Assembly: GCA_902521355.1 (NCBI GenBank)
Contig: CABYRT010000003.1
Location: forward strand, 1 to 64,000
Source: an uncultured Pelagibacteraceae bacterium
GTDB taxonomy: Bacteria; Pseudomonadota; Alphaproteobacteria; Pelagibacterales; Pelagibacteraceae
Length of the DNA: 64,000 nt
Reading direction: 5' to 3'
In this document: positions 42,001-50,819 of the stretch, in pieces
Layout: every line of letters starts with the position of its first letter
Numbering within the stretch: position 1 is the first letter of the stretch
Made by a program: the position numbers and the translations under genes
The notes under the pieces: generated by a model
Told to the model about the DNA's origin: nothing
What the model saw: only the letters and a program-made list of their open reading frames with translations
The model's database searches: none

Positions 42001-43005
42001 TTATGGAAGCCAACTTTTCCATTTATCTGGATTATTGTCTAACCACTCATTAACAACTTCTTTTACATCTCTTTTCTTAATATCAACTTCAACTAACATT
42101 TTAGCTTGGTCAATATTTTGTAAAGACATTTTTTCAAAGAACTTCTTAGCATCAGCATGTTCTGCACTAGCAAAAGTAGCTGGGTTTCCGTAGTTCATCG
42201 TGTAATCTTTAGCCCAACCAGTTGCTGGCCATGCAGCAGTTCCACAATCTTTCCAGTTATTTGCTTCAGTGAAGCTGTCACAAGTTTTGTGTTCTGGAAG
42301 TTGTACACCAACCATATCATACTCACCAAAGAACCAATGCGGTGACCATAGATAAAGTAGGAATGGCTCTTTTCGCATGTAAGCAGCTTTTGCTTCTGCG
42401 ATAGCAGCAGCTTCTGTTCCAAGTTCATCAGCCTGGAAGTCTATTCCTAAAAGATCAAGTCTTTTTTGGTCATGACAGTTCCAACCTGCAACCGGACATC
42501 CAATAAGTCTACCTTTCTTACCACTTTCAATTGTTGCAAATTTTGCTTTGTGTTTATTTAAGTCTTTCCAAGTTTTAATACCTAGTTCTTCAGCAGCATA
42601 TCTTGGTATCCAGTAGTCTGACATACCGATTATTCCTGCTGTTCCAAGTAAGTCTACACTTCCATCACCATTGTATGTTCCAACGACTTTACCTTCGTAT
42701 ATTAAGTCCTCTTTTAACATAACAGTGTCAGCTTCAGCGTAACTTGGCCAACTTTCGCAAGCGAAGTCTAACTCACCTGCAGCGATTGCTTCCCATAAAC
42801 CAGTTCCTGAAGGAAATACAGTTTGTTTAATTTTGTATCCCATTTCTCTTTCAAGAATTGCTACGGCAACTTCGCACGTAATTATCCCACCAGTCCAATC
42901 TGCTATAGCTGCATGAAGTCTTTTGGCTGCGTTGGCTTGACCAAAGCTTCCAATTAATAGAGCTACAGAAAGAATTAGTGCTGATATCTTTTTTGATAAC
43001 TTCAT
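42001..43005 (-). CDS. Glycine betaine/carnitine-type ABC transporter, periplasmic binding protein (OpuAC/ProX-like)
   Basis: A 334-residue binding protein with a signal peptide (about residues 1-27, ending ...ANAAK). LHAAIADWTGGIITCEVAVAILEREMGYKIKQ opens the mature part and EAIAAGELDFACESW is characteristic of OpuAC-type proteins. Several Trp residues (DWTGG, PSYAEAD...ESW, SPHWFFGEYD) could form the aromatic cage for a trimethylammonium group. Its transporter partners are the fused permease (43092) and the ATPase (45290). GAGGAAA lies before the start codon. Confidence 0.9.
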   Translation of the reverse strand: MKLSKKISALILSVALLIGSFGQANAAKRLHAAIADWTGGIITCEVAVAILEREMGYKIKQTVFPSGTGLWEAIAAGELDFACESWPSYAEADTVMLKEDLIYEGKVVGTYNGDGSVDLLGTAGIIGMSDYWIPRYAAEELGIKTWKDLNKHKAKFATIESGKKGRLIGCPVAGWNCHDQKRLDLLGIDFQADELGTEAAAIAEAKAAYMRKEPFLLYLWSPHWFFGEYDMVGVQLPEHKTCDSFTEANNWKDCGTAAWPATGWAKDYTMNYGNPATFASAEHADAKKFFEKMSLQNIDQAKMLVEVDIKKRDVKEVVNEWLDNNPDKWKSWLP

Positions 43006-43017
43006 TTATTTCCTCTC

Positions 43018-43035
43018 TTTTTAATTAATTAAAAA
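43018..43035 (-). promoter_or_regulatory. 18-bp AT palindrome upstream of the betaine-binding-protein gene
   Basis: A perfect palindrome (TTTTT, AATTAATT, AAAAA) ends 12 bases before the start codon, next to the purine-rich ribosome binding site. It is AT-only, so weak on its own, but it shares its position with the other binding-protein palindromes. Confidence 0.3.
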
Positions 43036-43091
43036 CACATTTTAGATCAAAATGTATTGGTATGTAAACCACGCAAATAGTACTATTTGTC

Positions 43092-45212
43092 TTAGCTTAT
43101 TAAGCCCAAAGCTTCTCTTTGTTTCTTAGTCCACGCAAGTGTAATTCTATCAATAATAATAGCTAGTAATACTATTCCGATACCAGCTGCTAATCCTCTT
43201 CCAGTATCTGATCTTGCAAGACCATTAAAGACTTCTAGACCTAAGCCCTTACCACCAATAAGCGGTGTAACTATTTGCATAGCAAAAGCCATAATTACAG
43301 TCTGATTAAATCCAATAACTAAACTTGGAATAGCTAACGGAAATTTAACTTTATTTAATGTTTGAATAAGTGTTCCGCCAAATGATCTCGATACTTCAGA
43401 GTAAGTACCAGAAACCTGTGTTAAACCTAGTGATGTTAATCGAATTATGGGTGGAATTGAATATATTACAGTTGCAAGAACAGCTGACACTGTTCCACCA
43501 CCAAAAAACATTAGAACAGGAATTAAATAACAGAAATAAGGAAGTGTTTGCATTGCATCCAACACAACGTTCTGAATATTTCTAAATCTTTCATTGTAAG
43601 ATGCAATTATTCCAAGAGGAACTCCTATAACAAAACACAGCACTACAGACACAAGTACTGAGGATAAAGTTATCATTGATTGTGTCCATATTCCACATGC
43701 ACCAATGAATAGAAGAAGTACTGCAGTAATTATTGCAAATCTTATTCCAACAGTTACATAACCTAAAGCCGAAAATACTGCTAATGTATACCACCAAGGT
43801 ATTTGAGTTAGAAAGACATCTAAAGGTCTTAACAAATTTAAATAAACAAAAGCTCTTAAACCTTTTGCAAAAGAAATAAATCCTGGATTTACAGTCAAGC
43901 TTTCCACTGCATTAGTAATTGGTTGTCTTATTGATAATTTCCATTCTTTTGGAAATGTGCCTACTTCTAAAAAGTAATGATCTATAAATGCAATTAGAAA
44001 TAAAACTAAAAAATAAGGAATAACATAATATCTTTTGCTAATGAATTCACCGATGTTTTCTGCTGTAGATTTATTAAAAACCGAAACTGAGACTCTAAAT
44101 ACTATTGCTATAGCAGATGTAACTGTTTGACATATGATTTTTAAAATCTTATTTCCAAAACTTAATGGGGTTTCTAAAATTTTTGCGATTTGATATTTTT
44201 CCCAACTTTGGGGAAGTAAATAAAATCTTTGAACATCTGAAGGAAGTCTTTCTTTATCTTTACTAAACGCTAAACTAAATCTATCAAACATTATCGCCAT
44301 AAATAAAATACATAGCCCACCTTCCATTGCCCAGCCAACATCCAATCTTCTTATTGCTTGCCAAACTTGGCCACCAATACCTTCGGCACCTATAAAACAT
44401 GCAAGAACCACTAATGCCAATGCCATCATTATTACCTGGTTGATACCCATCATTATACTTGGTAAAGATAATGGTATCTTAATTTTAAATAAAAGCTGAA
44501 GTTTACTTGAACCAAAGGAAGTGGCAGACTCAATAGTTTGAGCTGGCACTTGTCTTATGCCGGTATTTGTCAATCTTATTATTGGAGGCATCGCATATAT
44601 CATGGTGGCTAATATTGCCGGCGCGCCTCCTATCCCAAAAAAAAATAATGCTGGAAACAAATATACAAATGCTGGCATCACTTGCATAGTATCTAAGACT
44701 GGCTTCATAAAATTTTCAAATCTATTACTTTGTGAACATAAGACACCCAGTATAAATCCAAAAAATACGCATAATAAAACTGACAATCCCATCAATGCCA
44801 CTGTTTGTAAGGATGGTTCCCACATTCCTGTTGCTCCCCAAAAATAAACTACAAAAGAAGAATAAATTCCCAATCGCAAACCACCTGCAATTATGCAAGG
44901 TATTACAATTATTGCAGCTATCAAAATCCAAGGAGACTCTAGCAAAAAGTCTTCTAAAAAATAGTAAGTTTCTTTTATATAGCTTGCTATAATTTTAGTT
45001 ACCCATCTGTAATTTTTTTTTAAATAATCTTCTCCGTCATTTACCCAAGCTGTAAAGGTAAATTTATCAGTGACTTCTTTAGGAAATTTTGAAGGCCCTT
45101 CACTTTGAGTAGACAACCAAAGTGCTACCAAAAAAACAACTCCAATAATTACATAAGTTATTATGTTTTTTGATTGATTTGATTTATCTATTAAATCAGT
45201 TCTAGTAGCCAT
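43092..45212 (-). CDS. Betaine/carnitine-type ABC transporter, tandem-fused permease
   Basis: A 706-residue inner-membrane protein with two ProW/OpuAB-type permease units in one chain (about residues 90-320 and 470-700). Each has its own EAA-like contact loop: ATSFGSSKLQLLFKIKIPLS in the first and VSRSFGGTLIQTLNKVKFPL in the second. Between them lies an extra hydrophobic and soluble stretch (about 335-440). Most betaine systems use one permease that dimerises, so this fusion supplies both halves of the pore from one gene. It lies 86 bases after the binding protein gene in the minus direction and is divergent from the ATPase gene. Confidence 0.88.
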   Translation of the reverse strand: MATRTDLIDKSNQSKNIITYVIIGVVFLVALWLSTQSEGPSKFPKEVTDKFTFTAWVNDGEDYLKKNYRWVTKIIASYIKETYYFLEDFLLESPWILIAAIIVIPCIIAGGLRLGIYSSFVVYFWGATGMWEPSLQTVALMGLSVLLCVFFGFILGVLCSQSNRFENFMKPVLDTMQVMPAFVYLFPALFFFGIGGAPAILATMIYAMPPIIRLTNTGIRQVPAQTIESATSFGSSKLQLLFKIKIPLSLPSIMMGINQVIMMALALVVLACFIGAEGIGGQVWQAIRRLDVGWAMEGGLCILFMAIMFDRFSLAFSKDKERLPSDVQRFYLLPQSWEKYQIAKILETPLSFGNKILKIICQTVTSAIAIVFRVSVSVFNKSTAENIGEFISKRYYVIPYFLVLFLIAFIDHYFLEVGTFPKEWKLSIRQPITNAVESLTVNPGFISFAKGLRAFVYLNLLRPLDVFLTQIPWWYTLAVFSALGYVTVGIRFAIITAVLLLFIGACGIWTQSMITLSSVLVSVVLCFVIGVPLGIIASYNERFRNIQNVVLDAMQTLPYFCYLIPVLMFFGGGTVSAVLATVIYSIPPIIRLTSLGLTQVSGTYSEVSRSFGGTLIQTLNKVKFPLAIPSLVIGFNQTVIMAFAMQIVTPLIGGKGLGLEVFNGLARSDTGRGLAAGIGIVLLAIIIDRITLAWTKKQREALGLIS

Positions 45213-45289
45213 GTCCGCAAGTTAAAATAAATAATTTTACATTTAAAGTAAAATATTGTCTATTTTTGGGATAATATTATTTATTAAAA

Positions 45290-46336
45290 ATGGCTGTAGA
45301 ACAAAAAATCACTTGTACAAATATATGGAAGTTATTTGGACCAGACGAAAAAAGAATTATTAAAAACCTTGATAAAAATTTAAGTATTAAGGAAGTTCAA
45401 GAAAAGACAGGTCATGTTGTTGCTGTAAAAGATGTCAGTTTCTCAATTCAAAAAGGTGAAACATTTGTAGTAATGGGATTATCTGGTAGTGGAAAATCAA
45501 CACTAGTCAGATGTATTTCGAGATTGATTGAACCAACAGCTGGCATAGTGAAAATGGATGATGTTGAAGTTACAAAAATGAGCGCAAGTGAATTATTAGA
45601 ATTAAGAAGAAATAAAATGAGCATGGTTTTCCAACATTTTGGTTTATTTCCTCATAGAACAGTTCTTGAAAATATTGGTTATGGATTAGAAGTAAGGGGA
45701 ACAAAAAAAGATATAAGAATAGAAAAGTCAATGGAAGTTTTAAAAATGGTTGGCTTAGATGGTTGGCATAATAATTATCCAAGAGAATTATCTGGAGGTA
45801 TGCAGCAAAGGGTAGGACTCGCAAGAGCGTTAGCTGTGGATCCTGAAATATTAATTTTTGATGAACCTTTTTCAGCTTTGGATCCTTTGATTAGAAGAGA
45901 AATGCAAGATGAGCTTTTAAAGATCCAAGAGAAGCTTCAAAAAACTATGGTATTTATAACTCATGACTTTTTAGAGGCAATTAAAATGGGAGACCATATT
46001 GCAATCATGAAAGATGGAGAAGTTTCTCAAGTTGGCACACCTGAAGAAATTGTATCTAATCCAAAAGATCAATATGTTAAAGATTTTTGCGAAGATGTTC
46101 CTAAATATAAAGTATTAAGTGCAGGCAAAGTCATGAGAACAGAATGCTGCAATGAAACAAAAAATTTATTTGAGAATGGAAAAGATAATATTTTAGATAA
46201 TTCTAAAATTGAAAATTTAATAGATAGGCTAATTGATAATGATAAAACTTATCCAGTAGTTTGTAATGAAAGTGGAAAGCTATTAGGTGAGATAGATAGA
46301 GTAATAGTAATGAAATCTATGAGATCAAATCAATAA
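45290..46336 (+). CDS. Glycine betaine/carnitine-type ABC transporter ATPase (OpuAA/ProV-like)
   Basis: A 348-residue ATP-binding subunit with an N-terminal helical extension (about 45 residues), Walker A GLSGSGKST (about residues 63-71), Q-loop VFQHFGLFPHRTVLEN, signature LSGGMQQRVGLARAL and Walker B LIFDEPFSALDPLIRREMQ. After about residue 275 a C-terminal region of about 70 residues stands where ProV proteins carry CBS domains; here it is short and poorly conserved, with one CBS-like stretch (KTYPVVCNESGKLLGEIDR). It is divergent from the permease gene with a 77-base promoter gap. Confidence 0.9.
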   Translation: MAVEQKITCTNIWKLFGPDEKRIIKNLDKNLSIKEVQEKTGHVVAVKDVSFSIQKGETFVVMGLSGSGKSTLVRCISRLIEPTAGIVKMDDVEVTKMSASELLELRRNKMSMVFQHFGLFPHRTVLENIGYGLEVRGTKKDIRIEKSMEVLKMVGLDGWHNNYPRELSGGMQQRVGLARALAVDPEILIFDEPFSALDPLIRREMQDELLKIQEKLQKTMVFITHDFLEAIKMGDHIAIMKDGEVSQVGTPEEIVSNPKDQYVKDFCEDVPKYKVLSAGKVMRTECCNETKNLFENGKDNILDNSKIENLIDRLIDNDKTYPVVCNESGKLLGEIDRVIVMKSMRSNQ

Positions 46337-47262
46337 ATTTGCTTATTACCTTCTATTGATTTCTTTTTAATATTATCTCTCCATATAATAATCATACCAG
46401 CAAAAATAATTACTATTACTCCAGGAAATAGTTGGCTCCATGGAGCTTCATTAAAGAAAATCCAACCAAGAATAAAAGATGACGGTATACCAAGATACTC
46501 AAATGAAGCTATTTTACTTGCTGAAATTAAACGGTAAGAATAAATAAACAATATTGCTGCTGTACCACCCAAAACTCCAGTCATTGTCATCAAAATAAAA
46601 TCTTTAAAATTTTTAATTTCAACATGTCCTGTAGTTAAAAAAAATAAAAGTAAACCACCAATGACATTAAATATTAATGTGTATAACTGAATTTTTGCAG
46701 TTGAATGATTGCCTTGAATAAATTTTAAAATTATGACAGTGAAAGCCCATGCTATAGCGGTTAGAATTGGAAAAATTGAGTACAAACTAAAAATTTCACT
46801 TGTTGGTTTCATTATCATAACCACACCAACAAAACCAATTATAACTGCTGACCATCTGTAAATACCAATTTTTTCACTCAATAAAATTATTGATAGTATT
46901 ACTATGAAGAAAGGTGACGAAAAGGTTAGCGTCATTGCTGTTGCAAATTCCAGATTTACTACTGAGATAAAAATGAATACATTCATAGAAAGAAAACATA
47001 TTCCTCTCAAGCAACTCAATATCAAAAACTTATTTCCTAAGTTTTTGAATATTGTTGAAAATTCATTTGTGAATAATATCAATAATAACAAAGGTATAAT
47101 TGCTGCTACATTTCTAAATAAAGTTAATTGAATTATTGAGTATTCATCACCTAAAAATTTAATAATAACCATGTAAAGATCTATACATAAAATTGCTAAG
47201 AGCATTGTAGCAATTGCTAAATATGTTTTTTTTAGATCTGTTTTTTCAGATGAAATTTTCAT
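46330..47262 (-). CDS. EamA/DMT-family transporter
   Basis: A 310-residue membrane protein with about ten hydrophobic segments in two EamA repeats. The first repeat carries CIDLYMVIIKFLGDEYSIIQLTLFRNV and the second FPILTAIAWAFTVIILKF. The end of the gene overlaps the convergent ATPase gene by 7 bases. Substrate unknown. Distance and orientation do not link it tightly to the betaine transporter. Confidence 0.82.
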   Translation of the reverse strand: MKISSEKTDLKKTYLAIATMLLAILCIDLYMVIIKFLGDEYSIIQLTLFRNVAAIIPLLLLILFTNEFSTIFKNLGNKFLILSCLRGICFLSMNVFIFISVVNLEFATAMTLTFSSPFFIVILSIILLSEKIGIYRWSAVIIGFVGVVMIMKPTSEIFSLYSIFPILTAIAWAFTVIILKFIQGNHSTAKIQLYTLIFNVIGGLLLFFLTTGHVEIKNFKDFILMTMTGVLGGTAAILFIYSYRLISASKIASFEYLGIPSSFILGWIFFNEAPWSQLFPGVIVIIFAGMIIIWRDNIKKKSIEGNKQIY

Positions 47263-47300
47263 TTAATAATATTGAAATTAGTATAAGTTTTTAAAATATT

Positions 47301-48491
47301 ATGCAAAATTTTAAGCTTAATGAAGAATTTTTATTAAATAATCAGGATTGGACATTCCCAACTTTTACAGCTTATGGACCTGGAAGATTTAAAGAAATTG
47401 GAAAGTTTTGTAAAAATTTTAAAATAAATAATGCATTAATCGTTACTGATAGTGGTAGTATAAATTTACCATTTATAAGTGATTTACAAAATTTACTTAA
47501 TGATTCAAAAATCAAATCAGATATTTATTCAAATATATCGCCAAATCCTAGAGATGATGAAATAGATTCTGGATGTAAAAAATTTCGTGAAGGCAATCAT
47601 GATGCAATAATTGCAATAGGCGGTGGAAGTGCAATGGATGGAGGCAAAGCAATTTCTCTTACAGTTAATAGCGGTGTACCGTTATGGGATTTTGAATTTG
47701 AAAAAGAGCCACCAAAACTAACTATGGAAAATCCTTTTCCAAAAATAATTACTATTCCAACTACAGCAGGAACAGGTGCTGAAACAGAAGTTACTGCTAT
47801 GGTAACTCATCTAGAAAAAGGAATGAAGTTTTGCTTATGGCATCCAGATGCCCGACCATGTTTAGCTTTAGTAGATCCAGAGCTAACTTTAAAATTACCG
47901 GCAAATCTTACTGCCTGGACTGGTATAGATGCAATGATACATGCAATTGAAGGTTATAGTGTTCCTATGTTTCATCCACTTTGTGATGGTTCTGCATTAG
48001 AAAGTTTAAATTTAATTTCAAAGTCACTTTATGCAGCTGTGGAAGAACCTGATAATTTATTAGCTAGAGGAGGGATGATTATCGGATCTTATTTGGGTGG
48101 AATAGCTTTCTTAAAAGGCCTAGGTTTAGTTCATGCAATTTCGCACATGGTTGGCGCTGAATATAATACTCATCATGGATTGACCAATGCAATTATACTT
48201 CCTGCAGTCATGAAATATAATTTGCCTGGATTAGAAGAAAAAGTAAAAAGAATGTCAGAGGCTATGCAATTTGAAAACCATTCAATTGAAAGTTTTCAAG
48301 ACAACTTAAATATAATTCTAGATAGATTAAAAATCCCCAAAGGATTAAATGAGTTAGGAGTGCCAGAAGATTGCCAAGAGAGAATAGCAAAGAAATCAAT
48401 GTTAGACCAAGCTTATGGGCAAAATCCTAAAAAGGCATCATTAGATGAGGTCAAGACTTTAGTTTTAGAGAGTATTAGACAAGCAAGATAG
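47301..48491 (+). CDS. Iron-containing (group III) alcohol dehydrogenase
   Basis: A 396-residue Fe-ADH. The NAD-binding GGGSAMDGGKAIS (about residues 99-111), TTAGTGAETEVT and the metal-binding residues in GIDAMIHAIEGYSV and HAISHMVGAEYNTHHGLTNAIILP (His residues) are all present. Members oxidise simple alcohols or reduce aldehydes, and some act on lactaldehyde, butanol or phosphonate-derived aldehydes. It is followed by an amidase gene 10 bases downstream. Substrate unknown. Confidence 0.88.
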   Translation: MQNFKLNEEFLLNNQDWTFPTFTAYGPGRFKEIGKFCKNFKINNALIVTDSGSINLPFISDLQNLLNDSKIKSDIYSNISPNPRDDEIDSGCKKFREGNHDAIIAIGGGSAMDGGKAISLTVNSGVPLWDFEFEKEPPKLTMENPFPKIITIPTTAGTGAETEVTAMVTHLEKGMKFCLWHPDARPCLALVDPELTLKLPANLTAWTGIDAMIHAIEGYSVPMFHPLCDGSALESLNLISKSLYAAVEEPDNLLARGGMIIGSYLGGIAFLKGLGLVHAISHMVGAEYNTHHGLTNAIILPAVMKYNLPGLEEKVKRMSEAMQFENHSIESFQDNLNIILDRLKIPKGLNELGVPEDCQERIAKKSMLDQAYGQNPKKASLDEVKTLVLESIRQAR

Positions 48492-48501
48492 GTTTAATTA
48501 A

Positions 48502-49914
48502 GTGCTTGAGAATTTTTCTGTCCATCAAATAATTTCAAAAATAAAAAAAAGAGAAATTAAAATAGTAGAGGTACTAAATTTCTATTTAGATAGAATAAAA
48601 AAATTCAATCCAAAATTAAATGCTATTATTTCATATATAGATGAAACAAAAATTACTGAAGAAGCAAAATTAAAAGATGAAAATTTTAATAGTGATAATG
48701 ACAAAGATGATATTTATGGACTTCCAATTGCTGTTAAAGAATTATTTGATATTAAAAATGAAGTAACATGCTATGGATATAAAGAGTTATTAAAAAATAT
48801 ACCAAAACAGGACTCTTTATTAGTAGATAATTATAGAAAAAACACAATTTTAATTGGTAAAACAAATCTCTCTGAATTTGCTGTTGGTTGTCATACTACT
48901 AACAGAGTTTATGGAGCAACTTCAAATGTTTATGATCATCGTAAGTCAGCGGGAGGGTCTTCTGGTGGTGCAGCAGCAGCTGTTGCAGCAAATTTAATTC
49001 CTTTTGCAGATGGCACAGATATGATGGGATCTTGTAGAAACCCAGCGGCATTTGCAAATATTTATGGATTAAGACCAACACCTGGTGCGATTGCAGAAGA
49101 TAGATTTGAAATTAAAAATTTAAAAGATTTTCCTTTAATATCTACAACTGGATGTTTTGCTAGGACTCCCAATGACATGGAATTTTTATTTAACTATATA
49201 AAAGGGAAGAATGTAAAGGATAAATTATCTTTCGATCTTGAAGATATAAATATTAAAAAACTTTCAGATTTAAAAATTGGATGGTGCATTGATCTAAACG
49301 AACAATATAAGTATGAAGATGGAATCATTGACTTATGTGAAAATATTTTAAAAAAATTACAGTCAAATAATTTAAATATTGAAGATTTAAAAACTGAAAT
49401 TAATTCAGAAGAATTGTGGTATTCTTGGACAATATTAAGAGCCAAATTTTTGTATGAAAACTTTTTGTTATATAATTTAAAAAATTTAAATGAATTACCT
49501 TCTCAAGCATATTGGGAATATAAAAAAGGGAAAAGCATCAAAACAAACGATGTTTTAAAAGCAATAGAAATAAGAAATAAATATATGGATAAAATACAAA
49601 ACCTATTTAAACATTATGATTTTTTAGCATTACCTTCGGCTCAACTATTTCCTTTTGAAAAGAACCTAAACAATCCAGAATTTATCAATGATAATAAAAT
49701 TGACACTTATCATAGATATATGGAAGTCTATACATTATCAAGTTTGCTTGGTTTGCCAACTATATCTATTCCAGTTGGTTTTAATAATAAAGGGCTACCA
49801 ATGGGAATGCAGATTATAGCAAATGTTAAAGAAGATAATAAACTAATTAACTTTGCCAAATCTTATGAAGAAATTTTTAACTTTTCAAAATTTAAACCAG
49901 AATTAACGGAATAA
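48502..49914 (+). CDS. Amidase-signature-family hydrolase (AtzE/GatA-like)
   Basis: A 470-residue amidase with GTG as start codon. The Ser-cis-Ser-Lys triad is visible: Lys in GLPIAVKELFD (about residue 78), the glycine/serine motif KSAGGSSGGAAAAVA (about 150-164) and the nucleophile Ser in FADGTDMMGSCRNPAAF (about 170-186). Similar proteins hydrolyse amides of small carboxylic acids. No gatB or gatC gene adjoins it, so a GatA of the tRNA amidotransferase is less likely. It probably forms an operon with the alcohol dehydrogenase and the following exporter. Confidence 0.85.
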   Translation: MLENFSVHQIISKIKKREIKIVEVLNFYLDRIKKFNPKLNAIISYIDETKITEEAKLKDENFNSDNDKDDIYGLPIAVKELFDIKNEVTCYGYKELLKNIPKQDSLLVDNYRKNTILIGKTNLSEFAVGCHTTNRVYGATSNVYDHRKSAGGSSGGAAAAVAANLIPFADGTDMMGSCRNPAAFANIYGLRPTPGAIAEDRFEIKNLKDFPLISTTGCFARTPNDMEFLFNYIKGKNVKDKLSFDLEDINIKKLSDLKIGWCIDLNEQYKYEDGIIDLCENILKKLQSNNLNIEDLKTEINSEELWYSWTILRAKFLYENFLLYNLKNLNELPSQAYWEYKKGKSIKTNDVLKAIEIRNKYMDKIQNLFKHYDFLALPSAQLFPFEKNLNNPEFINDNKIDTYHRYMEVYTLSSLLGLPTISIPVGFNNKGLPMGMQIIANVKEDNKLINFAKSYEEIFNFSKFKPELTE

Positions 49915-49916
49915 TA

Positions 49917-50819
49917 ATGACCAGACACCCTCATCATTTTAAAATTTCATTTGCATTAGCTATTGCTGCTGGTTCATGGGGAATTTATTGGTTACCTCAA
50001 AGAATACTAGAAGATGGAGGTTTGACTGGTGGCTGGGGAACAATATCCCAAATGGCGGTTGGAATATTAATATTATCACCAGTCGCAATTTGGAGAGCTA
50101 TAAAAGGAAAGTCTATTGGATTGGAATTTCCTCTTACTGGTTTTTTTGTTGGAAGTGGATTTGTTTGTTATGCTCTTAGCTTTCTTCTTACTGATGTAGT
50201 TAAAGCATTAATCATGTTTTACATGATACCTGTTTGGACAACAATATTTGAAATTATATTTTTAAAAAAGAAATTTGGTTGGAAGAGGGTAATCACATTA
50301 GGTTTGGCACTAGGAGGTTTATGGATTGTATTCAGTCAAGAAAATATAATCCCATTACCACAAAATGCAGGGGATTGGTTGGCTCTTGTTGGAGGTGCAC
50401 TATTTGGTGCTGGTTTAATTAGAATGGAAATAATTAAAACAGATGGAGTCTTTCCAATTATATTCACATTCTTTTTTTATGGAGGTTTAGCCAGTATACC
50501 TATTGGGTTATTCTTAGTAGATTATTTAGGACCAGTTCCATCAGTGGAGGTTATCATGTCAATGTCCACTTTTTTATTACTTATCTCGATATTTTATTTT
50601 ATTCCTACAGGAGTAATAATCTTTTGGGCTCCAAGCAAACTAGGAGCCGGCTTATCATCTATTTTATTTTTAGCTGAAATAATTGTTGGTGTTGTTAGTG
50701 CTAGTATTTTAACAAATGAACCTTTTGGTTGGAGAGAAACAATAGGTAGTATTCTAATAATTCTTGGTGGTGTAATTGAAGTTGTATATGTTCCAAAGTC
50801 AGAGAAGAAATTAGCATAA
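49917..50819 (+). CDS. EamA/DMT-family transporter
   Basis: A 300-residue membrane protein with about ten hydrophobic segments in two repeats; AIAAGSWGIYWLPQRILEDGGLTGGW opens the first. It starts 3 bases after the amidase stop and overlaps the homocysteine methyltransferase-like gene by one base (TAATG), so the three are coupled. It may export a product of the amidase or methyltransferase. Substrate unknown. Confidence 0.82.
   Translation: MTRHPHHFKISFALAIAAGSWGIYWLPQRILEDGGLTGGWGTISQMAVGILILSPVAIWRAIKGKSIGLEFPLTGFFVGSGFVCYALSFLLTDVVKALIMFYMIPVWTTIFEIIFLKKKFGWKRVITLGLALGGLWIVFSQENIIPLPQNAGDWLALVGGALFGAGLIRMEIIKTDGVFPIIFTFFFYGGLASIPIGLFLVDYLGPVPSVEVIMSMSTFLLLISIFYFIPTGVIIFWAPSKLGAGLSSILFLAEIIVGVVSASILTNEPFGWRETIGSILIILGGVIEVVYVPKSEKKLA

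Noticed and set aside
43591..44992. Several open frames (60-100 codons) inside the fused permease gene on both strands
   Set aside because: They are shadows of the permease coding frame; their cysteine- and asparagine-rich or low-complexity products look like no protein family.
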